DNA from: Halomicrococcus gelatinilyticus
GTDB taxonomy: Archaea; Halobacteriota; Halobacteria; Halobacteriales; Haladaptataceae
DNA length: 64,000 nt
Assembly: GCA_024227995.1 (NCBI GenBank)
Contig: CP100465.1
Span: 2,542,001 to 2,606,000, forward strand
Reading direction: 5' to 3'
Shown: positions 1 through 9,739 of the stretch, piece by piece
How positions within the stretch are numbered: the first letter of the stretch is position 1
How the letters are laid out: each line of letters starts with the position of its first letter
Notes under the pieces: model-generated
What the model was told of the DNA's origin: nothing
Seen by the model: only the letters and a program-made list of their open reading frames with translations
Databases searched by the model: none
Translations under genes and position numbers: made by a program

Positions 1-55
1 TCCGTCGAATCCGCCAACTCGCGCCGTCGAACTCCTCCAGGTGGTGCGTTGCCAC
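1..55 (-). CDS. Possible 5' end of a gene running off the left edge
   Basis: An open frame on the minus strand starts with GTG at base 55 and runs out of the window; its first residues read VATHHLEEFDGASWRIRR. An AT-rich stretch (about 82-115) lies 25-60 bases before this start, as expected for a leaderless haloarchaeal promoter that would be shared with the rightward gene at 124. Only 18 codons are visible, so no family can be named and the call is tentative. Another GTG lies five bases upstream in a different frame. Confidence 0.25.
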   Translation of the reverse strand, partial: MATHHLEEFDGASWRIRR

Positions 56-123
56 GCCACATCCTTCCGGGAGCACCGAGCCGAAAAACACTTTAGTCCC
101 ATAATTATATCTAATTACGACTC
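56..123. promoter_or_regulatory. AT-rich divergent promoter region
   Basis: This is a short AT-rich region in otherwise GC-rich DNA. The stretch from about 84 to 118 (aaaaacacttta, then ataattatatc) can supply TATA elements for the gene starting at 124 and for a possible leftward gene starting near 55. No ribosome binding site is obvious before 124, so a leaderless transcript is likely. Confidence 0.4.
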
Positions 124-1095
124 ATGCCGCAAGACTTCCCCGACTACCTCGACGTCGACTACGAAGCAGGCGAAGGCGAGGACCCTGCCGACTACCCCGC
201 ACTCGAGGACAAGATCGAGAAGGCTATCGAGGTCACCCGCGAGGGACTCGAACAGTACGAGAACCCCGTCGTCATGTGGACCGGCGGCAAGGACTCGACG
301 CTCACGCTCTACTTCATCAAGGAGGTCGCCGAGCGGTTCGACCTCGACGTTCCCCCGGCGGTGTTCATCGACCACTTCCAGCACTTCGACGCCATCCACG
401 ACTTCGTCGACCGCTGGGCAGACGAGTGGGGTCTGGAGGTCATCTACGCGCGCAACGAGGACGTCGGCGCGTACGCCGACGAGCACGACCTCGAACCGGG
501 CGACGACATCCCCGTCGACGCGCTCGACGAGCAGAACCAGCACCACATCCGGAACCTGCTGGAGTACGAGGACGACGAGTTCCCGTTCCTGCTGGACACC
601 TACGTCGGCAACCACCTGCTGAAGACGGTCGCCCTGAACAACGCGCTGGAGGAGTACGACGTCGACGGCGTCATCTCCGGCGTCCGCTGGGACGAACAGG
701 AGGCCCGCGCCGACGAGACGTTCTTCAGCCCGCGCCACGACCCCGACATCTACCCGCCCCACGACCGCATCCAGCCGATTCTCCAGTTCGACGAGGCCGC
801 GGTCTGGGACGCCTTCTGGAACTTCGTCGTCCCCGACACGGTCGCCGGCTACCCGGACGAGGGCTACGTGCCGGAGTCCGACGACGACCTGCCGAACGAC
901 CTCACCCAGGACGACATCCCCGTCTCCCCGAAGTACTTCGCCGGCTTCCGCTCGCTCGGTAGCGAGGTCTCGACCGAGAAGAGCGCCCAGGAACCGGCGT
1001 GGCTGCAGGACATCGAGAACACGACCGAGCGCGCGGGCCGCGCCCAGGACAAGGAGGACCTGATGGAGCGCCTGCGCGACCTCGGCTACATGTAA
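124..1095 (+). CDS. PAPS reductase / PP-loop family protein
   Basis: This 323-residue protein has the PP-loop signature TGGKDST at residues 53-59, followed by LTLYFIKEVA, which is the nucleotide-binding fold of phosphoadenosine-phosphosulfate reductases and sulfate adenylyltransferase subunit 2. Later conserved stretches (SGVRWDEQEARADETFFSPR, then PHDRIQPILQF) match the haloarchaeal branch of this family. Family members activate or reduce sulfate or modify other substrates through an adenylated intermediate. The exact reaction cannot be read from sequence, because no partner sulfur genes are adjacent. The start follows an AT-rich promoter with no leader. Confidence 0.85.
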   Translation: MPQDFPDYLDVDYEAGEGEDPADYPALEDKIEKAIEVTREGLEQYENPVVMWTGGKDSTLTLYFIKEVAERFDLDVPPAVFIDHFQHFDAIHDFVDRWADEWGLEVIYARNEDVGAYADEHDLEPGDDIPVDALDEQNQHHIRNLLEYEDDEFPFLLDTYVGNHLLKTVALNNALEEYDVDGVISGVRWDEQEARADETFFSPRHDPDIYPPHDRIQPILQFDEAAVWDAFWNFVVPDTVAGYPDEGYVPESDDDLPNDLTQDDIPVSPKYFAGFRSLGSEVSTEKSAQEPAWLQDIENTTERAGRAQDKEDLMERLRDLGYM

Positions 1096-1708
1096 CCGTC
1101 GGCTGCTTCGCTCACTGATTCTTTCGTCGCAGTCCGTCGCTTCGCCAGGCGCACCGCCGCCCGATGCCGTTCACACCGCGGTACCTGTCGCTGCGATGTC
1201 TGTTCGTCGTGGACGTGCGTGAAGCCTCGTTGGCACCGGCGAACGGGGTAGCCGAACGTGGTGGCCGACGACGCACCTAAAATAATCACGAACAAGACCT
1301 TTATTCCTCGTCGTTGTAGCCGGTTGTCATGATGGACGACGATGCCGCTAGCGTGATTGACGACACAGTTGCACGGGTCGACTCATCGGACGGCGCACCG
1401 TCGCGTACCTCCAGCTCCCTCCGCCCGACGCTTACCGTCGAGAACGCGACCAGTTGCCCCGGTCTGTCGCCTCGTGGACCTCCCGTCGCGGACCGACCGA
1501 ACCGCGTCGAAACGTCGGGACAGGACTTCGCCTCCGGTCCGTCGTCTTCGGGTCGTTTCGCCGGGGACCTGCCGTCACGGCGGCGCTCCGACGAAGGCAG
1601 GCCCGAACGCTGCTTTCCTGGAATATTTGGCACGGAGGTGATGATAAACTTAATGCGAGCGTACAGTGACGTCTCCCATATCGCAGAGACCTCAACTACG
1701 GCACAGCC
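1096..1708. other. 613-base intergenic region, no convincing gene
   Basis: Two AT-rich, promoter-like stretches stand out: one near 1280-1305 (taaaataatc ... tttatt) and one near 1640-1650 (gataaactta) that probably serves the gene at 1709. An open frame at 1329-1712 starts about 27 bases after the first TATA-like box and begins MMDDDAASVIDDTVARVDSS. Its remainder is Ser/Pro/Arg-rich, lacks the acidic bias of real haloarchaeal proteins and runs into the next gene. It may be a decayed gene or chance. Confidence 0.5.
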
Positions 1709-2245
1709 ATGACACTGACTGATCCGGAGCGTGACCGCCCGTCGGACCTCGACGAGAGTCAGATTCACAACGTCCTCCGCAACGAGCGTCGGCGTCGGAC
1801 CATCGAAGCGCTCCGGGAGAACGACGGGACGTTTACGGTGGACGAACTCGCCGAACACATCGCAACGCTGGAGAGCGACGAGTCGCCCGCCCCGCGGAAG
1901 GTGCGCAAGAGCGTCTACGTCTCCCTCCACCAGACCCATCTACCGAAACTGGACGACCTCGGCATCGTCGAGTACGACCAGCAGTCGAAGGAGCTACGGC
2001 TCACCGAACGCGCACAGGAGGTGGAGGTGTACATGGAGGTGGTCCCCGAGAACGACGTGTCGTGGCCGGTCTACTACCTCGGACTCGGCCTGCTGGAACT
2101 GCTGGCGCTGGCCGCCAGTTCGCTCGACCTGTTCGCGGTCGAGGCCGTGTCGTTCCGCCTGTTCGCGTGGGGTTTCCTCGTGCTGTTCATCTGCTCGGCG
2201 GCCTACCACACCTACGTCGGTCGCGACGACAAATTGTGGCCCTAG
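1709..2245 (+). CDS. HTH protein with two C-terminal membrane helices (DUF7344-like)
   Basis: The 178-residue product has an N-terminal winged-helix-like domain (about residues 10-100: IHNVLRNERRRRTIEALRE, later KSVYVSLHQTHLPKLDDLGI) typical of a haloarchaeal regulator family annotated as DUF7344. Two hydrophobic helices follow at about 115-170 and anchor it in the membrane. By family it would be a DNA-binding or sensor protein, but no ligand or target is known. Its TAG stop overlaps the stop of the convergent PAC2 gene, so the two genes share three bases. Confidence 0.75.
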   Translation: MTLTDPERDRPSDLDESQIHNVLRNERRRRTIEALRENDGTFTVDELAEHIATLESDESPAPRKVRKSVYVSLHQTHLPKLDDLGIVEYDQQSKELRLTERAQEVEVYMEVVPENDVSWPVYYLGLGLLELLALAASSLDLFAVEAVSFRLFAWGFLVLFICSAAYHTYVGRDDKLWP

Positions 2246-3003
2246 CCGATGTACCGGAGGTCGTCGTCGGCGCCGAGACCGCCGGCCTGCTGGGTCTCCA
2301 TCTCCTCGATCTTGTTGACGACGTCCTCCATCTCGTCGGCGCGCTCCTCCAGCGACTCGAAGTCGACCTCGAACCCGACGACGTCCTGGAGCACCTCCAG
2401 CACCGCCTGCGCGCTCTTGGGGTCGACGAGGTAGCCGCTCGTCTCCCCCATCAGGCAGGTCGCCTCGACCCCGCGGCGGTCGCCGAGACCGAGCAGGAGG
2501 CCGCTCGTGCCGACGATGCCGCCTGCCGGTTCGTCCTCGCGGAACTCGACGCCGACGTCCTCCAGTTCCGAGACGAACTCCCCGGTCGTCGCAGCGCCGA
2601 GGACGGCGTACTCGTCGATGAGTTCGCCCGTCGGGACGCCGCCGAGCGCGAACACGCGCTCGACGCCGAAGTCCGCGGCGACGTCGAGGAAGGCGTTCGT
2701 CAGCCGGTAGTGGCCGACGTTGTCCTGGGCCTGGTGGTCGCCGGTCAGCACGAGCACGTCCTGCTCGCCCAGCGTCAGCGCGTAGAACTCGGCACAGACG
2801 AGTTCGGCCGTGCCGTCCTCCTCGATGCCCACCTGCGGCGGCAGGTGTTCGGAGTACACCCGACGGACGAGCTCGTTCTCCCGCTCCTCGAGGAGATGCT
2901 CGACGACCAGTTTGCCGACGTGGCCCACGCCCGGCAGACCCTCGATGAGCACCGGATCCTGCAGCTCCGGGTCCGCGACGATATCGATGTCAACTTGGTC
3001 CAT
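2242..3003 (-). CDS. Proteasome assembly chaperone family (PAC2) protein
   Basis: The 253-residue protein starts MDQVDIDIVADPELQDPVLI and has the PAC2-family core (GLPGVGHVGKLVVEHLL, later VLVLTGDHQAQ and CLMGETSGYLVDPKSAQAVL). The C-terminal part, about residues 195-240, is a charged helical segment. Archaeal members are thought to be ATP-grasp or proteasome-chaperone related, but their role is not settled. It is the last gene of the leftward translation operon, four bases after nop10. A longer upstream frame exists, but the chosen ATG matches the family start and the operon spacing. Confidence 0.85.
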   Translation of the reverse strand: MDQVDIDIVADPELQDPVLIEGLPGVGHVGKLVVEHLLEERENELVRRVYSEHLPPQVGIEEDGTAELVCAEFYALTLGEQDVLVLTGDHQAQDNVGHYRLTNAFLDVAADFGVERVFALGGVPTGELIDEYAVLGAATTGEFVSELEDVGVEFREDEPAGGIVGTSGLLLGLGDRRGVEATCLMGETSGYLVDPKSAQAVLEVLQDVVGFEVDFESLEERADEMEDVVNKIEEMETQQAGGLGADDDLRYIG

Positions 3004-3007
3004 GGGG

Positions 3008-3190
3008 TTACTCGTGGGTGCCCCGCTTAAGAGCGCGTCGGTACTCTCCGTACGGATCGGCGGGGTCGAACGGAGCGGGGGCGCTGTTGACGGCGTCCGC
3101 TCCGCAGTCGGGACAGGTGTCAGAAAGGGTGTACACCGGGCGGTCATGTTCCGTCTCCCACGCGGAACACACCCGGATGTCGGATTTCAT
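3008..3190 (-). CDS. nop10: H/ACA RNA-protein complex protein Nop10
   Basis: A 60-residue protein begins [20 protein letters not shown] and has Cys8 plus a CPDC pair at 26-29. It ends with the conserved [14 protein letters not shown] segment. Nop10 is a core subunit of the archaeal H/ACA pseudouridylation complex and binds Cbf5. The first cysteine pair of other archaeal Nop10 proteins is reduced to one Cys here, so the zinc site may be incomplete. Its ATG overlaps the aIF2-alpha stop by four bases, indicating translational coupling. Confidence 0.9.
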   Translation of the reverse strand: MKSDIRVCSAWETEHDRPVYTLSDTCPDCGADAVNSAPAPFDPADPYGEYRRALKRGTHE

Positions 3191-3987
3191 TCCTCTTCGG
3201 TGCGTCGGTCGCGGTGGTACTCGGCGGTGCCACCCTGCTCGGCGATGACCGACTCGGCGCGGGCCGCGCTCGCCTCGAGCTGCGACTCGGCGGTCTTGTA
3301 GTTCGGCGCTTTCACCCGGATGCGGTACTCGGGCGCGCCGACGTACGTCACGTCGAGTTCGACCTCGTCGGGAACGTCGCCGTTCCCCTCGGCCGCCTTG
3401 AGGGCGTCCTTGATGGCGTCGACGCCGTCCGTCGCGGGGTTCTCGAGGTCGACGTACCCCGTCACGGTGACGTACGGGACGGAGACGTTCTCGCGGGCGG
3501 TCTCGACGAGCGAGTCGACCTCGTCGTCGTCGAGGTCGGTCGGCGAGAGCGCTTCGGGGCCGTGGATGGCCGCCTGCTCGAAGCCGTCGTAGATGCTGCC
3601 GAACTCCGAGAGGAGTTCGTTGGCGACGCGCGAGTACTGCTCGTCGCTCATCTCCTCGCCGAACGCGAGGGTCATCCACTTGTCGGCCTTCTGCTCGTTC
3701 TTCCAGTCCTGAATCTTGTCGCTGCGCTGGTGTTCGTTGACGTCCTTCAGCGAGAGGTCGATCTGCTGGGACGACTTGTCGACGTCGAGCACCTTGCAGA
3801 CGACCGTCTGACCCTCGCTGACGTGGTCGCGGACGTTCTTGATCCAGCCGCTGGCGACCTCGCTGACGTGGATGAGCCCGCGCTTGTCCTCGTACTCCTC
3901 GAGGTCGACGAAGACGCCGAAGTCCTCGATCTCGTCGACCTTGCCGACGACGAGTTCACCGGTGTCGGGCCAGCCACTGTACTTCAT
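3187..3987 (-). CDS. eif2a: Translation initiation factor aIF2 subunit alpha
   Basis: The 266-residue protein matches aIF2-alpha throughout. An N-terminal S1 RNA-binding domain (residues 1-85, [20 protein letters not shown]) is followed by a helical domain (about 90-170, [18 protein letters not shown]). A C-terminal alpha/beta domain (about 175-266) binds the gamma subunit. The aIF2 complex delivers initiator Met-tRNA to the small ribosomal subunit. The start codon overlaps the S27e stop and the stop overlaps the nop10 start, a conserved archaeal gene order. Confidence 0.96.
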   Translation of the reverse strand: MKYSGWPDTGELVVGKVDEIEDFGVFVDLEEYEDKRGLIHVSEVASGWIKNVRDHVSEGQTVVCKVLDVDKSSQQIDLSLKDVNEHQRSDKIQDWKNEQKADKWMTLAFGEEMSDEQYSRVANELLSEFGSIYDGFEQAAIHGPEALSPTDLDDDEVDSLVETARENVSVPYVTVTGYVDLENPATDGVDAIKDALKAAEGNGDVPDEVELDVTYVGAPEYRIRVKAPNYKTAESQLEASAARAESVIAEQGGTAEYHRDRRTEEE

Positions 3988-4157
3988 CGGGATTCCACGG
4001 TCTCCAGGATGTCGCCGTCGATGTCGGCCTTGCCGCCGGTCGGCGAGACGAGGCGGTGGCCGCAGACGACGCAGTTGACCTCCTCGGCGGCCTTGCCGAA
4101 GACGGTCTGTTCGTTCTCACAGTCCGGGCACTGGACCTTGTAGAAGCTTCCTGCCAT
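3984..4157 (-). CDS. rps27e: 30S ribosomal protein S27e
   Basis: A 57-residue protein starts [20 protein letters not shown] and carries the two CxxC pairs of S27e (CPDC at 10-13 and CVVC at 29-32), which form a zinc ribbon. It is part of the small ribosomal subunit. Three bases separate it from L44e upstream, and its TGA overlaps the aIF2-alpha ATG. Confidence 0.95.
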   Translation of the reverse strand: MAGSFYKVQCPDCENEQTVFGKAAEEVNCVVCGHRLVSPTGGKADIDGDILETVESR

Positions 4158-4160
4158 GAT

Positions 4161-4442
4161 TTACTCCTGGAACTCCAGGCGGCCGGCGCGCCATCCCTCG
4201 CGCATGTGGGCGCCCCCACATTCGCTGCAGCGGTACTTCAGGTGGGTCTTCTTCGTGGGCTTGTTCCCACTCGGAACCTTCGAGAAGCCACCGGCGTTCC
4301 CGATGACGCTCGTGCCGCGCTTCTGCTGGCGGGCGTTCCACTTCATGCCCGTCTGGCGGCCACTCCGGACCTTCTCGACCTCGTGTTCGTGGTGTTCGTG
4401 ACAGTGCGGACAGTACGTGTTGAAGCGGCGTGGCATCTGCAT
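4161..4442 (-). CDS. rpl44e: 50S ribosomal protein L44e
   Basis: The 93-residue product begins [20 protein letters not shown] and ends [11 protein letters not shown], as in other haloarchaeal L44e proteins. Zinc-binding pairs are CPHC (11-14) and CSEC in the C-terminal third. It sits near the E site of the large subunit. It is the first gene of the leftward operon. A second in-frame ATG two codons in is possible, but the MQMPRR start is usual in this group. Confidence 0.96.
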   Translation of the reverse strand: MQMPRRFNTYCPHCHEHHEHEVEKVRSGRQTGMKWNARQQKRGTSVIGNAGGFSKVPSGNKPTKKTHLKYRCSECGGAHMREGWRAGRLEFQE

Positions 4443-4479
4443 AGAGTATCGACCTTACGGTGAGATTGCGCGTCGGGGC

Positions 4480-4485
4480 TTAAAA
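4480..4485 (-). promoter_or_regulatory. TATA-like box of the L44e operon
   Basis: On the minus strand the sequence gggttttaagcc lies about 38-43 bases before the L44e ATG. It is the only AT-rich element in a GC-rich stretch, so it is the likely promoter for all five genes of the translation operon. Confidence 0.5.
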
Positions 4486-4693
4486 CCCGTTTGGTTTCGC
4501 ACGTCGGGCGACCCCCGGCTGACGGCCGGACGGGAGTCGCCTGGGTCGTTCCCGCTCCCTCTGCCTACGCCGGTGCGTCGACGTGCGCCGTCTCGACCTC
4601 CGGGCAACCTGCTCCTCGAGCGACGGCCTCGTGTCACCCGCCCGCGTGGGACCCTTCGAAGCGCTTAATTGACCGCCTTCCGAACCGGCGGGT

Positions 4694-4963
4694 ATGAAGC
4701 GGCTCATCATCCACGGTGACCCCGGAATCCGCAAGAACGCGGTCATCGACTACGACGGCGGCGAGCGCGTCTGCTTCTCGATCAGCCGCCAGGGCGACTG
4801 GCACGGCCCGGACGAACCGCAGCTCTGGTGCGTCATCGGCACCGAGGACGAGCGCGAGGACTTCGAGCGCCGGAACTACGTCCCCCACTGGCTCGATACC
4901 GAGTCCATCGACGCCGAGGACGTCGAGGTCGTGCGCCGCGCCGACGAACTCGCCGTCTCGTAA
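4694..4963 (+). CDS. HAH_0734-family small protein
   Basis: An 89-residue acidic protein begins MKRLIIHGDPGIRKNAVIDY and contains LWCVIGTEDEREDFERRNY. It matches a conserved haloarchaeal family of unknown function known as HAH_0734. No catalytic motif is visible. A TATA-like gcttaattg lies about 27 bases before the ATG, so the transcript is probably leaderless. It stands alone between the ribosomal operon and the DUF420 gene. Confidence 0.8.
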   Translation: MKRLIIHGDPGIRKNAVIDYDGGERVCFSISRQGDWHGPDEPQLWCVIGTEDEREDFERRNYVPHWLDTESIDAEDVEVVRRADELAVS

Positions 4964-5064
4964 TTCGCCGCCACATTTTCTCGCCGCTCGATTTTCACCG
5001 GTCAGAACGCTGAGCGCTGCTGACGACGAACGTTTGCGCCGAGAAACCAATCCGGAAGCGCGGG

Positions 5065-5652
5065 CTACTGCGGGATGTACCAGCTGTAGATGTGGTTGAG
5101 CATCAGGTACGTGACGACGCCGAGCGTGAGCGAGAGGATCCACGACCCGGCGGCGATGCGGCCGACCCGCCTGTGGGCGGTGTCCCGGAGTTCGCTCGGG
5201 GAGTGGGTGAGCCCCAGCACGAGCGCGTACAGGACCACCGGCACCGCGACGACCGAGAGCAGGATGTGGACCGCGAGCATCAGGAGGTAGGCGTAGTAGA
5301 CGACGCCGTCGACCGTGATGTGCTTCTCGCCGCCGCTCCCGCCGACCTTGACGAGGTACAGCGCCAGGAAGACGAGGATGAGCGCGAACGAGGTGAGCAT
5401 CGCCGCGCGGTGCTTGCCAACCTCGCCCTTGCGGATCCAGTACCAGCCGAGGACGAGCGAGACGGTCGCGACGCTGTTGACGACCGCGATGGCGTCGGAG
5501 AGCAGGTTCACCGTCTCGATGCCGATGGAGGGGTAGATGGGCAGGACGCCAGCGAACGTCCCCAGCACGAGGACGTACCCGACCACCGACAGGAGCGCGG
5601 TGACCTTCAGCGGGTTCTCGCGAGCGCGCTGTCGTGCGTTCGCTGTGGCCAT
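5065..5652 (-). CDS. DUF420 membrane protein
   Basis: The 195-residue protein begins [20 protein letters not shown] and has five or six hydrophobic helices. They include LYLVKVGG and [20 protein letters not shown], with conserved histidines in the [10 protein letters not shown] and AHRRVGRIA segments, as in the DUF420 family. Relatives often sit with cytochrome oxidase or heme-related genes and may be redox-associated membrane proteins; nothing here confirms that. It is divergent from mutS with 84 bases between starts. A far longer frame on this strand is only read-through opposite mutS. Confidence 0.85.
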   Translation of the reverse strand: MATANARQRARENPLKVTALLSVVGYVLVLGTFAGVLPIYPSIGIETVNLLSDAIAVVNSVATVSLVLGWYWIRKGEVGKHRAAMLTSFALILVFLALYLVKVGGSGGEKHITVDGVVYYAYLLMLAVHILLSVVAVPVVLYALVLGLTHSPSELRDTAHRRVGRIAAGSWILSLTLGVVTYLMLNHIYSWYIPQ

Positions 5653-5736
5653 GTCGCCCGCTTGGGACCGACGGCCCAAGTGCGTTCGCTTTCTCGATTC
5701 CGGGCGCTTATTGGCACGGGGGCACTGGATTCGGCC
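5653..5736. promoter_or_regulatory. Shared promoter between DUF420 gene and mutS
   Basis: The 84-base divergent region contains gcgcttattggc near 5705-5716, centred about 27 bases before the mutS ATG at 5737. That spacing supports a leaderless mutS transcript and this start over the internal ATG at 5767. Confidence 0.5.
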
Positions 5737-8361
5737 ATGGACGCGGCGCTGGGGCCACCGGAGAAGATGGCCGAGCAGAGCGACGAACTGACACCGATGA
5801 TGTCCCAGTACTTCGAACTCTGCGAGCGATACGACGACTCGCTCGTGCTCTTTCAGGTGGGCGACTTCTACGAGACGTTCTGCGAAGCGGCCGAAATCTC
5901 CGCACGCCTGCTCGAGATAACGCTCACGCAGCGCGAGGACAGCACTGGCGAGTACCCGATGGCGGGCATCCCCATCGACAACGCCGAGTCGTACATCGAG
6001 ACGCTGCTCGACGCGGGCTACCGCGTCGCCGTCGCGGACCAGGTCCAGGACCCCGAGGAGACCACCGGCGTCGTCGACCGGGCGGTCACCCGCGTCGTCA
6101 CGCCCGGGACGCTCACCGAGGACGAACTGCTCGACACCGACGACAACAACTTCGTCGCCAGCCTCGCCCGCGGTGACGGCTACGGCATCGCCGTGCTCGA
6201 CGTCTCGACGGGCGACTTCTACGCCACCACGGTCGAGACCGGGGACGCGGCGGCCGACGAACTGAGCCGGTTCGGTCCCGCCGAAGCCATCGTCGGCCCC
6301 GACGCCCCGACTGACCCCTTCGCCCCCGACTGCACGGTGTCGGCGTACGACGAGACGGCGTTCGAGCGCGACGCCGCGAGCGACCTCGTCGCCGACTACT
6401 TCGGCCCGCCGGAGCGACTGCTCGCGACCGACGCCGAGGTACAGGCCTGCGGCGCGCTCCTCGCATACGCCGAGTACGCCCGCGGCGGCGCGACCGACGA
6501 CGAGGACGCCCGCCTCGACTACCTCAACCACCTCACCCGCTACGACCCCCGGTCGTACGTGCTGCTCGACGCTGTCGCCCTCCAGAGCCTCGAACTGTTC
6601 GAACCGCGCGCGGTCCACGGCCACGAGGACGCCACCCTCGTCGGCGTCCTCGACGAGACGGCGTGCGCGCTCGGCAGTCGGACGCTCAAGGACTGGCTCC
6701 GGCGGCCGCTGCTCGACCGCGACCGCATCGAGGCCCGCCTCGACGCCGTCGAGGAGTGGACGGAACTCGTCCGCGCCCGCGAGACGGTCCACGACCTGCT
6801 CCGGGACGTCTACGACGTCGAACGGCTCATCTCGCGCGTCGCCCGCGGCCGGGCGAACGCGCGGGACCTCCGGTCGCTGAAGGCGACGCTGGACGTCGTC
6901 CCCGACGTCGCCGACGCGATGGCCGACGTCGAGTCGGCCAAACTCCGGTCGCTGCGCGCCGACCTCGACGAGATGGCCGACGTCCGCGACCTGATCGGCC
7001 GCGCGATCCAGACGGAACCCCCGATCGAGGTGACCGAGGGCGGCGTCATCCGCGAGGGGTACGACGACGAGCTCGACGCCCTCCGCGAGACCGAGCGCTC
7101 GGGCAAGCAGTGGATCGACGCCCTCGAACAGCGGGAGCGCGAGCGCACCGGCATCGACTCGCTGAAGGTCGGCTACAACCAGGTCCACGGCTACTACATC
7201 GAGGTCACCGACCCCAACCTCGACCGCGTGCCCGACGACTACACCCGCCGGCAGACGCTGAAGAACTCCGAGCGATACGTCACGCCCGAACTCAAAGAGC
7301 GCGAGGACGAGATCGTCCGCGCCGAGCAGCGCGCCGACGACCTGGAGTACGACCTGTTCCGGGAGGTCCGGGAGGCGGTCGCCGCCGAGTCCGAGCGCGT
7401 GCAGGCGCTCGCGGACGCGCTCGCCGAACTCGACGTCCTCGTCGCGCTCGCCGAGGTGGCCGCGAAGCACGGCTATTCGCGCCCGGAGGTCGGTGGCGAC
7501 GGCATCCACGTCCGCAACGGCCGCCACCCCGTCGTCGAGCGCACCGAGTCGTCGTTCGTGCCGAACGACACCCACCTCGACGACGACGCGCTCGCGGTCA
7601 TCACCGGGCCGAACATGAGCGGGAAGTCGACGTACATGCGCCAGACGGCGCTCATCGTGCTGCTGGCGCAGGTTGGCAGCTTCGTCCCCGCCGACGAGGC
7701 GGAGGTGAGCCTGGTCGACCGCGTGTTCACCCGCGTCGGCGCGAGCGACGACATCGCCGGCGGCCGCTCGACGTTCATGGTCGAGATGACGGAACTCGCC
7801 GACATCCTCCGCAGTGCTACCGAGGATTCCCTCATCCTGCTCGACGAGGTCGGCCGCGGCACCAGCACCGCCGACGGGTTCGCCATCGCGCGCGCCGTCA
7901 CCGAGCACGTCCACGACGAGATCGGCGCGAAGACACTCTTCGCGACCCACCACCACGACCTCACGGAGGTCGCGGCCGACCTGCCGAACGCCGTCAACCT
8001 CCACTTCTCGGCCGACCAGCGGGACGGCGACGTCGTCTTCGATCACAACGTCGCGCCCGGCGCGACCACCGCGTCCTACGGCGTCCAGGTCGCCCGCGAG
8101 GCCGGTGTCCCGGAGCGCGTCGTCGAGCGCTCGACCGCGCTGCTCGACGCGGTCGAGGACGACGACGCTGATGCGGGTGGCGAGGAGGACGTTGAGGTGC
8201 CGACCAGACGCGACTCGCCCGCTGACGACGGATCGTCATGGGAGACTTCCGACGCTCTCGACGCCGACATCGCCGCCCGCCTCCGCGAGGTGGACGTGGC
8301 GACGATGACGCCGCTGGAGGCGATGAACGAACTCGCCGAACTGAAACGCGAGGTCGAGTAG
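5737..8361 (+). CDS. mutS: DNA mismatch repair protein MutS (first copy)
   Basis: The 874-residue MutS1-type ATPase recognises base mismatches and recruits MutL. The mismatch-reading motif GDFYETF lies in the N-terminal domain (about residues 43-49). The connector, lever and clamp domains follow, then the ATPase with Walker [10 protein letters not shown] near residue 625, Walker [13 protein letters not shown], and the FATHHHDL motif. The C-terminal 60 residues are acidic and variable before a conserved helical end. It is convergent with nucS, one base between stops. A second mutS lies at 22453-25176. Confidence 0.97.
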   Translation: MDAALGPPEKMAEQSDELTPMMSQYFELCERYDDSLVLFQVGDFYETFCEAAEISARLLEITLTQREDSTGEYPMAGIPIDNAESYIETLLDAGYRVAVADQVQDPEETTGVVDRAVTRVVTPGTLTEDELLDTDDNNFVASLARGDGYGIAVLDVSTGDFYATTVETGDAAADELSRFGPAEAIVGPDAPTDPFAPDCTVSAYDETAFERDAASDLVADYFGPPERLLATDAEVQACGALLAYAEYARGGATDDEDARLDYLNHLTRYDPRSYVLLDAVALQSLELFEPRAVHGHEDATLVGVLDETACALGSRTLKDWLRRPLLDRDRIEARLDAVEEWTELVRARETVHDLLRDVYDVERLISRVARGRANARDLRSLKATLDVVPDVADAMADVESAKLRSLRADLDEMADVRDLIGRAIQTEPPIEVTEGGVIREGYDDELDALRETERSGKQWIDALEQRERERTGIDSLKVGYNQVHGYYIEVTDPNLDRVPDDYTRRQTLKNSERYVTPELKEREDEIVRAEQRADDLEYDLFREVREAVAAESERVQALADALAELDVLVALAEVAAKHGYSRPEVGGDGIHVRNGRHPVVERTESSFVPNDTHLDDDALAVITGPNMSGKSTYMRQTALIVLLAQVGSFVPADEAEVSLVDRVFTRVGASDDIAGGRSTFMVEMTELADILRSATEDSLILLDEVGRGTSTADGFAIARAVTEHVHDEIGAKTLFATHHHDLTEVAADLPNAVNLHFSADQRDGDVVFDHNVAPGATTASYGVQVAREAGVPERVVERSTALLDAVEDDDADAGGEEDVEVPTRRDSPADDGSSWETSDALDADIAARLREVDVATMTPLEAMNELAELKREVE

Positions 8362-8362
8362 T

Positions 8363-9097
8363 CTACGGCTCCAGCGAGACGAACTCCAGGCCGTTCTCCG
8401 CGAGCAGGCGGCGAGCGCGCTCGGTCACGGAGGGCGCGACGAGGATGCCGCGGACCGCCGCCGCCGCGTGCAGTTCGCGTTCGAGCGCGTCGACGTACCG
8501 CGAGAGCTGTCCGACGGCGTCCGGGCCGACGCGCCGCCGCTTCAGTTCGACGACGGTCGTCGTCCCGTCGGCGTCCGTCCCGTAGATGTCGACCGCTCCG
8601 GCCGGCGTCTCCCGCTCCGTCGCGAGCGGGCGGAACCCGGGTTCCACGAGCGCGGGGTCGTCGAGGATGCGCTGCCGGAGGTCCTCTTCGGTGCCCGACA
8701 GCGACAGGTCGTTCGCGTCGGTCACGTCGAACGCCGACGCCTGCGCGACGCGCTCGAACGCCACCACGAGCGCCTCGTCGGGCGTCGTGCGTTCACTGCG
8801 GACCAGTAGCTCGTCGTCCCGCATCGCGGTGGTGAGCGTCGCGCCCGGCGGCTGCCAGTTGACCGGCTGGTGGCCCTCCTCGGTGTGGACGAGTGCGGTT
8901 CCGTCGGGCTTGAGCACGACGAGTCGGTCGCCCGGACCCAGGTGGCTGCTCGCCCGGCCGTCGTACTCGACGGTGCAGCGGCCGAACACGGTCACGAGGT
9001 CGCCGCGCTCGACGGCGGCGGCGACGTGGTCCTGCGTCTCCGCGAGCGTGGGCGACAGGAGCGTGGCGGGGGCGTCCGAACCCTCGATGGACGTCAC
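8363..9097 (-). CDS. nucS: Mismatch-specific endonuclease NucS/EndoMS
   Basis: The 244-residue protein has an N-terminal beta-rich dimerisation/DNA-binding domain (about 1-130) and a RecB-like nuclease domain. The catalytic residues are readable: Asp170 in AVDIYG, Glu184 and Lys186 in VVELKRR, and Gln197 and Tyr201 in the QLSRY motif. NucS/EndoMS cuts both strands at mismatches in Archaea and Actinobacteria and works with the sliding clamp. The start is GTG, about 25 bases after a TATA-like ttattac on the minus strand. Placement between mutS and mutL is notable because NucS is usually regarded as an alternative pathway. Confidence 0.93.
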   Translation of the reverse strand: MTSIEGSDAPATLLSPTLAETQDHVAAAVERGDLVTVFGRCTVEYDGRASSHLGPGDRLVVLKPDGTALVHTEEGHQPVNWQPPGATLTTAMRDDELLVRSERTTPDEALVVAFERVAQASAFDVTDANDLSLSGTEEDLRQRILDDPALVEPGFRPLATERETPAGAVDIYGTDADGTTTVVELKRRRVGPDAVGQLSRYVDALERELHAAAAVRGILVAPSVTERARRLLAENGLEFVSLEP

Positions 9098-9190
9098 TGC
9101 CGGCGGTAGGTGGCCCGGCGTAATAAGCCGCCCGTCAGCAGACTGGGCGACGCTGTCGTCGGACTGCTCGTCCCAGCGGGCGTCGTCCGT

Positions 9191-9694
9191 TCACCCGACG
9201 GGTATCACCTCCCGACGGTCGCCGGTCCACTCGGTCACGCGGGCGGCGAGGCACACGACTGCCTCGCGTTCGGAGAGCGCTCCGCGCGCGACCACGTCGT
9301 GGACGACGGCGCGGGTCGCACGGAACCACCGGCGGACCCGGCGCGCGTCCGCCGGCGAGTCGACGGCGACGAGCGCGCCGGCGTCGACGTCGCTGTCGAG
9401 CGTCGGGCCGAACCACAGCGGCAGGTACGCCGTCACGACCCACGCCAGCGTGACGACGTACAGCGCCTCGAACTCGCGGACGTCGACGTGGTCGGGCAGG
9501 TCGTCGAACGCCACGGCGCGCGCCCTCGGCGTGGGGTCGACGCGGGGCGTCCACCCGTTCCGCTGCCGGTCGGCGAACGGCGTCGCGGGGGTTATCTCCC
9601 GCTGGAGCGCGAGCCCCGCCGCGCCCCAGTGCGCGTAGTGGACGTCGTAGCGGCCATCGGGTCGCTCGTAGGCGACGAGTGCTCGGTGTCCCAC
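9191..9694 (-). CDS. Haloarchaeal conserved protein (DUF6735-like)
   Basis: A 167-residue protein begins MGHRALVAYERPDGRYDVHY and continues AHWGAAGLALQREITPATPF. This start is typical of a haloarchaeal family that I believe is annotated DUF6735. It has one hydrophobic stretch (about 80-95, LYVVTLAWVVTAYLPLWF) and an Arg-rich central part. No enzyme motif is seen. It lies between nucS and mutL on the same strand, 45 bases from mutL's end, so it could be transcribed with mutL. Confidence 0.6.
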   Translation of the reverse strand: MGHRALVAYERPDGRYDVHYAHWGAAGLALQREITPATPFADRQRNGWTPRVDPTPRARAVAFDDLPDHVDVREFEALYVVTLAWVVTAYLPLWFGPTLDSDVDAGALVAVDSPADARRVRRWFRATRAVVHDVVARGALSEREAVVCLAARVTEWTGDRREVIPVG

Positions 9695-9739
9695 GGCGGC
9701 GACGCATGGTCCCGCGATGGTACAAAAAGGTCCGGACGG

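Noticed and set aside
1329-1712. 127-codon frame after a TATA-like element
   Set aside because: Only the first 20 residues look haloarchaeal; the rest is Ser/Pro/Arg-rich and it overlaps the next gene. It is described under the intergenic region instead.
5065-8046. Long leftward frame opposite mutS joined to the DUF420 gene
   Set aside because: The part opposite mutS is an antisense shadow, common in GC-rich genomes. Only 5065-5652 codes for the membrane protein.
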